Part shown: positions 24,511 through 36,846 of the stretch, in pieces
Position numbering within the stretch: position 1 is the stretch's first letter
How the letters are laid out: each line of letters begins with the position of its first letter
The notes under the pieces: generated by a model
Told to the model about the DNA's origin: nothing
The model's database searches: none
What the model saw: the letters and a program-made list of their open reading frames with translations, nothing else
Assembly (NCBI RefSeq): GCF_964340395.1
Contig: NC_135554.1
Coordinates: 1,000,001 to 1,064,000, forward strand
Length of the DNA: 64,000 nucleotides
From: Glandiceps talaboti
Lineage: Eukaryota; Hemichordata; Enteropneusta; Spengelidae
Reading direction: 5' to 3'
Made by a program: the position numbers and the translations under genes

Positions 24511-26450
24511 AAAAAGTCACACAAGGGGGAGGTTATGTTTGTGTGTGTGTGTGTGTTTATGTCCGTTTGTCTGTGAACACAATATCTCAACCAGAGATGA
24601 ACTGAAAATGCCCCTGTATGAGGGGAAATGTTGTTAAAGTGCTTACTGAGACTTTGAAATGTCTTTATGTACTGTCGTACCTTTGTGTAATCAATATCTG
24701 TAGCAAATTCACTTGAAATCAGTACAGTCCTGGCTATATATCTCTTATTGCAAAAGTTCAACAAATATGAAAATTAGCAATTGAATTGATACCACCATAC
24801 CTTTGCTTGGTCAATATCTTTAGCAAGTTTCATCAAATTTGGTGCAGTCTTTCTGGGAATAGGCCCTAATTGCTAAAAGTTTGTTAATTATACAAACAAC
24901 AATCAATGAACACCACTAAATTTCATTGAGAACTTTCATATCTCTGTATGATCAATATTTGTAGCAAGTTTCATCAAACTTCATGCTGTTTTTCATGGTC
25001 TCGGCCCTAATTGCCAAAGTTTGTTAATTATGCAAATGAGCAATTAATTGACAGCACTAAATTTCATTAAGAGCTATATCTCTGTATGATCAATATCTGT
25101 TGCAAGTTTCATCAAATTTGGTGCTGTCTTTCTTGGTATAGGCCATAATTGCCAAAGTTCATTAATTATGGAAGTGAGTAATTAATTGACAGCACTTAAT
25201 TTCTGTAAGAAGTATCATACAGGGCCAGTCGGGAAAGTGTACAAGTCGCCTTTGTTTACTAGTTTGATATTTCTTTCAAGTCCAATGTCTGCCCCAAGAT
25301 GGGTGCCTACTAAATGGTATGAATTCACTGTGTGTAGCAACATTGAAAAACATTACAATGAAACAAGCCGAGACATATAAACCAGATTTAAACTGAATGC
25401 CTCCCGGGCTTAATTACTGAATATCGTTCATTATTCGAAATACTCATTAAAGGTAAAAGTTGTAGCAACAAACTTCATAGGACAAGTGCGTATTATTATG
25501 GTTGATATATGTATCATATTATACGAAATTTGAAGCTTGCATTAATTATGCAAATTTTTCATTAAAACTGTAAGCTATATCAAAAGTTTTATAGGACATA
25601 TCTGCTTTGTTATGGTTAACATATGTACTAAATTGTATTGAAATTGAAGTATGCAGTCTTAAGATATAGCCTAATTACCGAAAATCATTAATTTTGCAAA
25701 TTATTCATTAACACTGTAAGGTACATCAACTAACATTTTACTTTATAGGACACACACAATTTGTTATGGTTAATGTATGTGTACTGAATTGTATTGAAAT
25801 TGAAGTATGCAGTTGTAAGATATAGCCTAATTACCTAAAATCATTAATTATGCAATTTTTTCATTAAAACTGTAAGCTATATCAAAAATGTTATAGGGCA
25901 TATCCGCTTTGTTATGGTTAACATATGTACTAAATTGTATTGAAATTGAAGTATGCAGTTTTAAGATATAGCTTAATTACCGAAAATCATTAATTATGCA
26001 AATTATTCATTAACATTATAGGGTACATCAACTAACTTTATAGGACATACACAATGTGTTATGGTTAATGTATGTACTGATTTATATTGAAATTGAAGTA
26101 TGCAGTCGTAAGATATAGCCTAATTACCAAGAATCATTAATTATGCAAATTATTCATTAACACTGAAAGGTACATCAACAAGCTTTACAGGACATATGCG
26201 ATTGTTATGGTTAACGTGTGTACTGAATTATATTGAAAATGAAGTATGTATTCTTAAGATATAGCCTAAATACCGAAAATCATTAATTATGCAAATTAAT
26301 CATTAACACTGTAAGGTACATCAGGTCTAGCCATTACCCTAAAGATGATATATTCCAAATTTCATTACAATTGAGTCAGCCGATTTTTAGAAAATGATGA
26401 CACAGACACACAGACAGACAGACAGACAGACAGAGAGACAGACATTCCCC
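24511..26450. repeat. Interspersed repeat family C (ATTAATTATGCAAAT units)
   Basis: Degenerate tandem units. The first part has ATCAATATCTGTAGCAAGTT and TCATCAAATTTGGTGC. The second has TCATTAATTATGCAAATTAT and GTAAGGTACATCAAC at a period of roughly 130 bp. It ends in a (GACA)n tract at 26400-26443. Similar sequence recurs at 26731-27150 and 44880-45790. Nature unknown. Confidence 0.7.
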
Positions 26451-26730
26451 TTTTAAAAACGAATTTGAATGTTTAGCATGTCTTTCCCATATGTTCGAAA
26501 ATGAAAAATCAATATTTGTGTGTACAAAAAACATGTATGAATAATGTAATAAAGTAGTTGACTCCCTCACTGGATCTACACTCTTACACACATGGTGTCA
26601 TTTCCTCCAAGTCCAAATTCTGCCCCAAAATCAAATACACATGACATTACAAAGTATGACAAGGATACCCCTGCCTGTTAGACTAAACATGATAACTATA
26701 AATTGGCATTATGACGACCCGATTTGTTCA

Positions 26731-27325
26731 CTTCAAAATCCACAGCCATATCCCTGTATGATCTAGATCTGTGGTAAGTTTCATCAAATTTGATAAAGAC
26801 ATTCTGGATGCATAACCTGCGTTACTAACATTCATTAATTATGCAAATTAGCTCTTAATTAACTTGACGTCTTTTAGTGCTTTTATAGCTTCGTTTGATC
26901 CATAGATGAAGCAAGTTTTGTTGAATTTGGTGCAGCCGTTAATATGCATATATAGACCCATTTTTTTTTATAATCATTAATTATGCAAATTATCATCAAT
27001 TATGCAAGTCACTCCCACCAAAAACTAATCAGCACTAAGTTACAGCCTGACAATGCCACATAGTAAATTGTAGAACATTTGCTTCTGTACTTTTTGAGTT
27101 GAACAAAATTTCTGCACAGACACACGGACACACAGACAGAGAGACAGACAAACATCACCACAATATTACTTCCCATATGGGAGTTAAAACCCGCTGCATC
27201 GATTCTAATGACACTTGTTGCACATTTCTATATGGTAATGAAAAGAACTGATTAGATTTTGATAAACATCCAAAGAACATGATTTCCAGCGTTTTTTTGA
27301 CTTTAAGTTGTTTACACATACACAC

Positions 27326-27364
<39 letters not shown>

Positions 27365-27425
27365 CTTTTGGCATGCATGTAGCACTACTGAACCTTATAA
27401 GTTCAGTTTAGTTTAGTTGTGCTAC
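26731..27425 (+). mobile_element. Family C fragment followed by a family A 3' end
   Basis: Family C-like units to a (CAGA) tract near 27120-27150. Then a family A terminus with (CAGA)n at 27326-27363 and GTAGCACTACTGAAC...TTGTGCTAC. Confidence 0.6.
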
Positions 27426-27562
27426 AAACAATGAAAATAATTTCCAAGTCAAATTTACCATTTCCAGGTATATATTGAAGCATACTACATGTATTCATAC
27501 CATACACAATGAGTCAATATATCCAGATATTAAAAGTTTTTATTAACAGTCATGCAAAGTAC

Positions 27563-27652
27563 TAGTCTGTAAGGTACGCCGTGATGGGGCGCCCTCAAAC
27601 ATCAGGCACAAGGCCGATGAGGGCGAAATGTCACGACGTATCTTACAGTCTA
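27563..27652. mobile_element. Complete 90-bp MITE with 9-bp TSD
   Basis: GCAAAGTAC occurs exactly before (27554-27562) and after (27653-27661). The element starts TAGTCTGTAAGGTACG and, reversed, ends TAGACTGTAAGATACG. The pairing continues inward (GCCGTGA/TCACGAC). The loop contains GGGCGCCCTCA and TGAGGGCG, also partly inverted. A 9-bp duplication suggests a Mutator-like origin. No coding capacity at this size. Confidence 0.87.
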
Positions 27653-27661
27653 GCAAAGTAC

Positions 27662-28720
27662 ATTTTCAACACCTATTGACAATAGCTATCAATCTGTGTC
27701 CAATGTAACATAGCTATAAACTTACAGCAGTGCTGACAATTTTATTGGTCTACATCATACACACAATCTTAATCTTTTCAACATTTGATAATAACACCAT
27801 TGACATTAAAATGTATAAAACACTTCAACACACTTGATATTTAGTGAAAGCAAAAACTGGACCTTCCCTCCACACCTGTTTACCTGAGTTTGATTTTCTG
27901 GACTGATTCTCCACTGGAATCATGTTACAAACAAATGGAATCCCATATGCAAAAGTTGAAAACAGCCACATCATGATTGAGATCAGGTTTATACTTCCTG
28001 AGATAGCTAGCTTCCTTTACACCAAGTTCACACTAATATTGGACAGGTCCAAAGGTGTGGACAGAAGCTTCAGTTTTGCTTTCACTAAATATCAACCATG
28101 TGTAGTGCCTCAAAAGTTTAACTGTGTACATGTATGTTTATAAAAGTAACCTACACAGATGAGATTGCATCAATATCCTGATTATAATTTATATGCAAAC
28201 ATTTTACATCAAATGTTGAAGAGTTCTATAAATGGAGTGAATAAAACCAGCCCCACGGTTCTCCCTTCTCTATCAGCCATTCTGTAACAATATTTCTTTT
28301 CTAAAGTCATGAATGTATGGAATGTGATAGCAATACAAGGTTTTACTGAAACTGATTACAAATTATTTTAATTTACAAATGACAACAAATTAAACTAAAC
28401 TTAGTGAATGCAGTCTCTCAGTACAAACAACAATAATTTTGGATAGTGTATTTCTATTTACTGTGATCATGGTGATGTATTTCATCTCAGATTGTTTTAT
28501 ACTAACTTGACATGTCAAACAAAGCACTCAGTCTGTCATTTCATACATTATTAAATACTTTGGTGTAAGATAAATTGTCAAATTAAAATGTGGTTTGAAA
28601 GAATAACTGCTATCAGGTCAAGTACATACACTCTTTAATCAAAACATTATAAATACCCCGGTACTTTGGTGAAAAAAACAGTATCAATAGCATTGTTCAC
28701 AACTGATATTAAAATTCATG
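27662..28720. other. Intron sequence, no feature recognised
   Basis: AT-rich and non-repetitive by eye. The short plus-strand ORF at 27922-28143 shows no family resemblance and is not called. Confidence 0.45.
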
Positions 28721-28996
28721 GTTATTTTATGAAGAAGGTATTCTTTTTAGTATGTAGATCCACCAAGTAGTTTTGAAGTTTGAATTATTTACCAAAACTC
28801 AGAAATAACATGCATATTAATGATTGTATAACCATTTCATCAGCTATTCATCTATACCCAACAACTATCATCACCAAATTTCAGCTTTTTGACAAGAAAT
28901 AACATTCTAGACTTTACTTGCATAACAACAAGTATTCATAAAACACACATCCCCCTCAAATAATTTACTATGAATGGTGACATGATTGTATAACCA

Positions 28997-29038
<42 letters not shown>

Positions 29039-29083
29039 TTCTTGATGACCAAAGCACTACTGAACCTCAGTTCAGTTGTGTAA
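28720..29083 (+). mobile_element. Family A 3' fragment
   Basis: Contains ATTTCAGCTTTTTGAC, a (CA)n tract at 29001-29036 and the terminus CTACTGAACCTCAGTTCAGTTGTG. Degenerate at the left. Confidence 0.65.
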
Positions 29084-29224
29084 TAATAAAAATACTGTGC
29101 TGAGTAATGACTGGTGTGCAAACAGGTGATTTCAGATGTGCATTCTTAATCAATGTGCATGATGTAATGATATACTTTAGTACAACGGTTAGAACGACGG
29201 AGTTTTGCTGCAGAAAAGAAAGGA

Positions 29225-31130
29225 AATAGGGTTAGTCAGAGTGAATGACATTGGGGTAGGTGTGTGGTTGATCAGAGGGAGTCGTTTTAGTCAGGGTGGG
29301 CTTGTTTTATCAGAAGGAATTGATTTAGTCAGGGTGGGCATGATTGATCAATTTAGTCAGGGTGGGTATGGTTAATCAAAGGGAGTTGGTTTAGTCAGGG
29401 TGGGCATGATTGATCAATTTAGTCAGGGTGGGCATGATTGATCAATTTAGTCAGGGTGGGCATGATTGATCAATTTAGTCAGGGTGGGTGTGGTTGATCA
29501 ATTTAGTCAGGGTGGGCATGATTGATCAATTTAGTCAGGGTGGGTATGGTTGATCAAAGGGAGTTGGTTTAATCAGGGTGGGCGTGGTTAATCAATTTAG
29601 TCAGGGCGGGCGTGGTTAATCAAAGGGAGTTGGTTTAGTCAGGGTGGGTATGGTTGATCAATTTAGTCAGGGTGGGCATGATTGATCAATTTAGTCAGGG
29701 TGGGTGTGGTTGATCAATTTAGTCAGGGTGGGTATGGTTATTCAAAGGGAGTTGGTTTAGTCAGGGTGGGCATGATTGACCAATTTAGTCAGGGTGGGCA
29801 TGATTGATCAATTTAGTCAGGGTGGGTATGGTTAATCAAAGGGAGTTGGTTTAGTCAGGGTGGGCATGATTGATCAATTTAGTCAGGGTGGGCATGATTG
29901 ATCAATTTAGTCAGGGTGGGCATGATTGATCAATTTAGTCAGGGTGGGTGTGGTTGATCAATTTAGTCAGGGTGGGCATGATTGATCAATTTAGTCAGGG
30001 TGGGTATGGTTGATCAAAGGGAGTTGGTTTAATCAGGGTGGGCGTGGTTAATCAATTTAGTCAGGGCGGGCGTGGTTAATCAAAGGGAGTTGGTTTAGTC
30101 AGGGTGGGTATGGTTGATCAATTTAGTCAGGGTGGGCATGATTGATCAATTTAGTCAGGGTGGGTGTGGTTGATCAATTTAGTCAGGGTGGGTATGGTTA
30201 TTCAAAGGGAGTTGGTTTAGTCAGGGTGGGCATGATTGACCAATTTAGTCAGGGTGGGCATGATTGATCAATTTAGTCAGGGTGGGTATGGTTAATCAAT
30301 GGGAGTTGGTTTAGTCAGGGTGGGCATGATTGATCAATTTAGTCAGGGTGGGTGTGGTTGATTAGAGGGAGTTGGTTTAGTCAGGGTGGGCATGATTGAT
30401 CAATTTAGTCAGGGTGGGCATGATTGATCAATTTAGTCAGGGTGGGTGTGGTTGATCAAAGGGAGTTGGTTTAGTCAGGGTGGGCATGGTTGACCAATTT
30501 AGTCAGGGTGGGTATGGTTGATCAATTTAGACAGGGTGGGTATGGTTGATCAAAGGGAGTTGGTTTAGTCAGGGTGGGCATGATTGATCAATTTAGTCAC
30601 GGTGGGCATGATTGATCAATTTAGTCAGGGTGGGCATGATTGATCAATTTAGTCAGGGTGGGTATGGTTGATCAAAGGGAGTTGGTTTAGTCAGGGTGGG
30701 CATGATTGATCAATTTAGTCAGGGTGGGCATGATTGATCAATTTAGTCAGGGTGGGCATGATTGATCAATTTAGTCAGGGTGGATGTGGTTGATCAAAGG
30801 GAGTTGGTTTAGTCAGGGTGGGCATGGTTGATCAATTTAGTCAGGGTGGGTGTGGTTGATCAAAGGGAGTTGGTTTAGTCAGGGTGGGCGTGGTTAATCA
30901 ATTTAGTCAGGGTGGGTTGGTGTGGTTGATCAGAGGGAGTCGTTTTAGTCAGGATGGGTGTGGTTGATTAGAGGGAGTCGGTTTAGTCAGGGTGGGTATG
31001 GTTGATTGGAGGGAGTTGGTTGAGTCACGGTGGGCATGGTTGATCAGAAAGAGTCAATTTAGTCATGGTGGGCATGGTTGTTCAGAGGGAGTAGTTTATT
31101 CATGGTGGGCGTGGTTGATCAGATCATGGT
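29225..31130. repeat. 28-bp minisatellite (TCAGGGTGGGCATGATTGAT)
   Basis: Units of about 28 bp (TCAGGGTGGGCATGATTGAT plus CAATTTAG) alternate with variants carrying AAAGGGAGTTGGTTTAG. A block of roughly 460 bp is repeated (the rare GGGCGGGCGTGG variant at about 29607 and 30067). The G-rich strand is the plus strand throughout. Confidence 0.95.
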
Positions 31131-31795
31131 TTAGTCTATACCTTGTATATATGAATGATCGCAACACATCTTTTGTGTTTTTATTGTTTTGAATAGACAT
31201 TATTTAAACAGTTTTTTTTTTAAAGCGAAAAGTATATGCTGCTTCATTATCAAACTGACAAATTTATTAAGAAATGAAAGTGTGAACTTGCTATTATTGC
31301 AATATATTTACATAAATGAAAGGCTGTGACTGCAACTCAAATTCACACACATCAAATATTAGTAATAGTATCAACTTTAGCACCCACAAAATGTTTTTAC
31401 TGATTTGAATTCTTTAAAATAAAGTGTTGATACTACGTCCGATCAGTAGTTTTGTGATCCATTTTTACTTTTAGTGAAATTTGACATCAAAAGATGACCA
31501 CAGGCAATGCTATCAATATCCAGCAACAGAGCCATGTGAAAAGCCAATATGGCGGCCAAGTTATTGTGACTTTTACATTTCTCCCATGTTAAAAGTATGG
31601 TACTCCCCATACTCTCACTCCTCATGAGATTTTGTACTTGCTCGTAAACAATGCAATATATGTGTAAATCAAACTTTTAGCAGACAGTAACTATTTTGTC
31701 CTTCGATGGAGTTTTTGTCATGGATAACTCACCTTGATTATAGATTTACTACGTAAAGTTGTAGTGATAATTGATTAAGCTCCGTTTCCTGACTG
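31131..31795. other. Intron sequence, no feature recognised
   Basis: AT-rich, nothing supported. Confidence 0.45.
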
Positions 31796-31799
31796 TGAA

Positions 31800-31947
31800 C
31801 AGCATTCCACATATTACACGGCATTACAAAATATCATAATGTGGAATTTTTCATATTACACGGCATTACAAAACATCATTCCACATATTACACGGCATTA
31901 CAAAACATCATTCCACATATTACACGGCATTACAAAACATCATAATG
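31800..31947. repeat. 32-bp tandem repeat, about 4 copies
   Basis: CATTCCACATATTACACGGC followed by ATTACAAAACAT, with one diverged copy that inverts into ATAATGTGGAA. Confidence 0.85.
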
Positions 31948-32239
31948 TGTAAACTCATATTCCTCTTTGATTCCATGTTGATTCAGTCCGAACACAACAA
32001 CAAACTTAAGGCCAAGTTAGTGGTTGGTTAGTGGTCAGTTTATACAGTGTGAATATTAATGATCGGACCGATTAGCGATTAGCATGGTCAGTATTCAGAG
32101 TAGACAGTGGTCGGTTTTTCAAGGGTCTCTTATAATTTATTTCTATGGGCAATTTTCAGGAACTGGTCAATATTCAAATGAAGTCGGTTTACAAAGGGGT
32201 AAATTTTCACAGGTTTTACTGTATTTGGTGAAACCTATC

Positions 32240-32478
32240 ATTTATGCATGATTGTTCAAATTGGGTGCAGTATGTATGACATATCATTTATGTATGTTCA
32301 CATTGGCTGCAGTATGTATGACATATCATTTATGCATGTTCACATTGGGTGCAGTATGTTTGACATATCATTTATGTATGTTCACATTGGCTGCAGTATG
32401 TTTGACATATCATTTATGCATGTTCACATTGGCTGCAGTATGTTTGACATATCATTTATGTATGTTCACATTGGCTAA
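32240..32478. repeat. 42-bp tandem repeat, about 5.5 copies
   Basis: GTTCACATTGGCTGCAGTAT followed by GTTTGACATATCATTTATGCAT. The ORFs of 76-77 codons here follow from a period divisible by three. It ends about 60 nt from the donor of the 32541-32651 exon. Confidence 0.9.
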
Positions 32479-32540
32479 TGACTAGCACTGTATCCACAAT
32501 GGTAAACCTTACAGTCAAACAGTAAAATGATAACACATAC

Positions 32541-32651
32541 CATAGTCTAGTTCTTGTTGTCTTCGTTTCTTATTTTGCATATACAGCAACTCTTCTTGTA
32601 ATCTTTGATTCTCTAATTCCAGCATCATGATTTGGGGATCCACACCATTAT
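32541..32651 (-). CDS. CCDC17: CCDC17 homologue, coiled-coil exon
   Basis: A 111-nt exon (two nucleotides, 36 codons, one nucleotide), acceptor TTTTATATCAG, donor TATG|GTATGT. The product begins DNGVDPQIMMLELENQRLQE and continues ELLYMQNKKRRQQELDY. It aligns with the vertebrate stretch recalled as [20 protein letters not shown] (E-N-x-R-L-x-E-E core). Entry phase fits the G left by the 42895-43037 exon across an intron of about 10.2 kb. That intron is filled by a 29-bp minisatellite, a 4.1-kb DNA element and a family A copy. Confidence 0.88.
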
Positions 32652-32764
32652 CTGATATAAAATGAAAGCACAGTGTAAAAACTTTATTAATTATGAGATT
32701 TATACACTAGTCCCTGAAATACATGAAATAAAAAATAAACCATTCAAATAAAATATCTCAAGAC

Positions 32765-32838
32765 TGGAAACACAGGAACCTGGAATCTGGAATCCAGAAT
32801 CCAGAATCTGGAATCTGGAATCTGGAATCCAGAATCTG
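32765..32838. repeat. (GGAATCTGGAATCCA) short tandem repeats
   Basis: Several 14-16-bp units of GAATCTGGAATC/GAATCCAGAATC. No function suggested. Confidence 0.8.
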
Positions 32839-33980
32839 TAACTGTAATGCATTTTGAAAAAAATGTATCATTTTTGTCTTCATTAGCTCTTGCGTGTTCC
32901 CACAACAGCGGTAATTCTTGAAGAGGCTAAGTTTAATGCTATTATAAGGCTGCTTGCACAAAAACTTGTTGGGGTGGGGGGAGATTTTTTGTAAAACCCT
33001 AATTTTTTTCAAGTACTGCCCCTGCCATATTCCAAAATTTTTCAAGTACCCCCCTGCCAAAGCTCCAAAAATTTCAAGTAACCCCCCCCCCCCCCCACCC
33101 AAATAAATTTTCAAGTACCCCCCACCCGAATAAATCTTTTTTGGAATACTATTCCTGTGCGTTAACATTCCATACCAAGTACAAAACTGTACATAATACA
33201 CTTAATACCAACTTTGTCCATTATATAATATTATATAATCAATTTGTATATTGTGTGTGTATATATATATACACAAACACCAGTTAAAGGCCTGTATTTC
33301 AATCCCGGGTCACCGCATTAGGGACTACTCCACCCAGTACACAGCGTCTTATCTGAGCGGATTAACACTCACGTCACCGTGTCCACATATCAATGACAAC
33401 GATCAAACATTTACTAATCCTGTTATGACAGACACTGTTTCTGCCTGAACCAAAATCATTTATAGTAACAACGGACATCGGAATCATTTCACTGCGTTGC
33501 TAGTCGTTGTGATACTCGAACTGTATTATGTACAGGCTCGCAACGAAACGGCCATATACACATTGAGCTTGAAAGTTTGGCCGACACAGTATACAGCGAC
33601 TGTGCAGTGTGCGTATTAAACTTGTACAACTACTGTCCATGGAAAATGTAAAGCAGCTTTGCAATTTAGGTAGATATTTAAAACAAGCAGGCATCCTACG
33701 TTCTGTGCATATATTAACGTAATTTGTATTAGTACATTCTCCACCACGTCTTCTTTGTGACGTTTTTTGTTTTTCTAGTTCTGTAACTGATGAGCAGAAA
33801 TTGCTCAAAGTAAATAAAGAATTGAATATACCATAGACAATGGATGGCAGTTGTCTACTGCATATAACACTTTTGACTCGACAGAGGTGGTAATTTTGTT
33901 TCATTGTAATGTGTCATAATTATGTAACACATATAGTTTTATAAATAAAAGAATGAATTTCACGCAAAAGAACCTTTTGT

Positions 33981-34406
33981 ATGTTTGTTCAAAGATCGGA
34001 ATACAAATGTAGTGTTGACGTATCACACAACAATGCACTAGCGATGGCAAAGGAACTGTCTGAAGTAAATCGCTGTTTTGTTTATCGTTCATTGCAATGT
34101 CCCGAAAGGGTTGAACGGGCCAATTTTATAACTTTACCACTGTACAGTGAATCAAAATATGGAGCTTGGACGACAGCGTATGAATATAACGGGGTGTGCT
34201 GTACGCCGGGGATGTACGTACGTGGCAGGGTGGAGCCAAAGACAATTGCACTTACAGCTACACGACTTTTGCAATTGAAACTCATGATCCAAAAAATCTG
34301 TTTCGGCACCATTTTGAATAGTATTCTGCCTTCTTTCCTTGTATATTTTTGTCCAGACGCGTTACATTATTTTCTGTTGATGCAGCATGTACTATGTGTA
34401 TCATAA
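33981..34406 (+). CDS. Unrecognised 141-codon ORF in the long Harbinger-like element
   Basis: An open frame from ATG to TAA starting MFVQRSEYKCSVDVSHNNAL. It ends in a hydrophobic Cys-containing stretch. No family is recognised. Overlapping minus-strand ORFs (34082-34312, 33500-33904) are nearly as long, so coding is unproven. It lies in the interior that the short element copy lacks, so it could be element-encoded or captured host sequence. Confidence 0.25.
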   Translation: MFVQRSEYKCSVDVSHNNALAMAKELSEVNRCFVYRSLQCPERVERANFITLPLYSESKYGAWTTAYEYNGVCCTPGMYVRGRVEPKTIALTATRLLQLKLMIQKICFGTILNSILPSFLVYFCPDALHYFLLMQHVLCVS

Positions 34407-35077
34407 CACGGAAAGTCGGGTTGACGTCATGCTCAGTTTAGATTGAGATGATCGGCATACTGCCACTTCCAACGACATGGTGAAAAAGAATGCTTTGTTA
34501 CATGTAATCAATTCAAAATAATACGCAGATAATGGGCGAAAAAAAACCCCAAATTTACTTCTTTAAAAAAAGATTTACAGGTTCGTTATTATTTCGGGGG
34601 AGTTTGAATTTATTGTGTGATTTGGCACGCTCGGTATGTGCAACAGGGTGTACCGATTTTCAGCCTTCAATGCAAATGCCAAAACCACGTAAAATAGGAT
34701 GTCATTATTTCCGGGTTTACACATGAGGTAAAAGAAGGGTTTCGATTCCACCAAAAAGTATTACAAGAGAAATCGGCTAAAATATGGGCAATAATGTCAT
34801 ATGTGTTTATAAAAAAGATCGCTTGCTAAGAAAACACTTGAGCTATAGATCAACCCGGTACCCGACTACGTGAAGGTCATCAATCCACGCTACTTACATA
34901 GGAAGCAGCAACTAATGCAGGCTGATGATGTTGCCATCAGTCATAGGGAAGTGATGCCTAAATGCGTCACTTCGCAGGTACGGTCTCTTTATCCAAATTT
35001 ACCCGGTGTGCCGTACAGAGGTCATAGCTGGGCGTAAGCTCGGTCTAACCGAACGGCTGAAAAGCCACAAACCAAAC

Positions 35078-35093
35078 GGCCCTTTTCAGGGCC
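35078..35093 (+). promoter_or_regulatory. Histone-mRNA-type 3' stem-loop
   Basis: GGCCCTTTTCAGGGCC forms a perfect 6-bp stem with a TTTC loop. It is preceded by CCAAAC and followed by ACCACA and then a purine-rich AAAAAGAG about 15 nt downstream. This is the arrangement of metazoan replication-dependent histone 3' ends (stem-loop, ACCA, histone downstream element). No histone coding sequence is recognisable upstream. It lies inside the 32948-37057 element. Confidence 0.75.
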
Positions 35094-35278
35094 ACCACAT
35101 CCTCCAAAAAGAGTGTACCTTACCTAAACTATACGTTCATGTTTTGCGTATGTCGGTGTTGTCATTTGTTAGCAATTTTATTCGAATTTGAGATCAAAAC
35201 ACCTTTCTAATTGGTTTTCTACTGTATGTGTAAATGGTACTCCCATTACCAAAAAATAAAACCCAAACAGAAAGACAA

Positions 35279-35280
<2 letters not shown>

Positions 35281-35324
<44 letters not shown>
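35281..35324. repeat. (CA)n microsatellite
   Basis: Perfect CA dinucleotides inside the Harbinger-like element. Confidence 0.97.
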
Positions 35325-35329
<5 letters not shown>

Positions 35330-35924
35330 AACACAAAATAGTCACATTTCTACCACTGTATACTTTTGCCTTGTCGCCGGGCCGTACTTCTGATTTGATC
35401 ATTACCGTTATGTTATTATGGTAGGCAGAGGTAAATAATCTAGCGAATTGATTATCGAGATACTACCAACCCCCAGGGAGTTACGCAAACGTTTACACAG
35501 TATTTGAGTGACAGCTGTTTGGACGCTTCTAACCTAACATTTCGCCACATTATACTAGTAGTGTTACAGTTGAATGTCATTTTAGTTGTATTTGCAAATA
35601 TTGTGATGCACATGTTATCTAAAGAGAGTTTTATACTGTATTGTTCCAGTTCAGTTTCCTAAATGTGTGCTAAAAGAAATCAAATTGGTCTAAATAACAC
35701 TGAAAAAACTCTTAATAAAATGCATTGCCATGTATCCTGTTCTTGTTTGGTGTAAATTAGTTCAATATAATGTCAAAAGAAAATAATTGTATGACTCAAA
35801 AATGACAGCCACATTTCATCTAACAGAATAGGAATCAAGTGATATATATTAGTGGTAATGATAATTAAGATGGCCCTATTATCATAGTAATTGTATATCT
35901 TAATGACCCTGGTAATACATTTAC

Positions 35925-36084
35925 CTTGTAAGAGCCTGATTATTGGACTGGTTTTGACGTCAACATTTTTACTTGACACTAACCCTTTACTATACAGGTG
36001 TTTTAGTTGTGCACGGGGTTGGAAGTCATCTGGCGGTCTTTCACTAGCATCATCTCTTGTTAATGGTGTTGAGAATACATCCAT
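35925..36084 (-). CDS. Putative first coding exon, unknown protein
   Basis: Starts ATGGATGTATTC, encodes MDVFSTPLTRDDASERPPDD and then a basic stretch ending SPIIRLLQ. It runs into a good donor (TTACAAG|GTAAATG, GT at 35923-35924). An in-frame TGA lies three codons upstream and no AG separates it from the ATG, so if real it is a first exon. The residue mix is protein-like. It falls in the one internal part of the element that the short copy replaces with other sequence. It leaves one G, which fits the acceptor of the CCDC17 exon at 32541-32651. It may be an element gene or an alternative CCDC17 start. Confidence 0.4.
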
Positions 36085-36803
36085 ATAGTGTCAAAGTTTA
36101 TTTATTTATCTTTATATTTACAAGTAATAGTATATTCATGCAAAGTTGAAAAGTATGTGCAAAAAACTTATTTTACTTTTTCTCTGTTAACTCAGCTTGT
36201 GAGATATTGTCTTCTGTTTCACATGTAATAGACATTGCCAATATGCTAATTTTAGGAAATATTTAGAATGTGTTATTAAAAGTTTGTGTTGAAAATTATA
36301 GTCATATCTATAGGATGAAAAAATACCTTGCACAGAAGTTTTTGATACTTGTCAAGTATGTTTTAGTGCAGGTGCATCTTTTACATTTTGATGGCAGGCT
36401 GAGATGAACCTTTTCCAACTCTTTTTTTTTTTTTAACTTCCAAGAGCTGCAAATGTAAAATGTTGTCTGTCATATTTGTCTGTCATTTAATACTAGTAAG
36501 AATTTACATGAAACAAGTTACATATCATTGTGATAACCACAAACCAAAACACAGTCATGTCACAAAGAATATCTTCAGTACAGTTTAAAGGTAATTTCAC
36601 ACATTAAATGAACCAAATTTCAGTAGATAGTAGTGTACATGAAAGACATTGGTATTTTCAGACAAAAAACAATCTGTACCACTCAATTCGCCCATTCCAA
36701 TTTATCATTACATTAACAGTTTATTAAAAGAAAATTAAAATTTGACTTTTTTGTTTTTCATTTTACTAACTTGTGAGCAACTGTTGTTTGTAGCCGCCGC
36801 CGC

Positions 36804-36846
<43 letters not shown>

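Noticed and set aside
32248-32485. Two overlapping 76-77-codon plus-strand ORFs with repeated peptides
   Set aside because: A 42-bp repeat has a period divisible by three, so open frames are expected. No start context or splice sites fit.
35006-35191. 61-codon plus-strand ORF at the histone stem-loop as a histone tail
   Set aside because: It reads through the stem-loop and shows no histone C-terminal sequence, so only the RNA signal is called.
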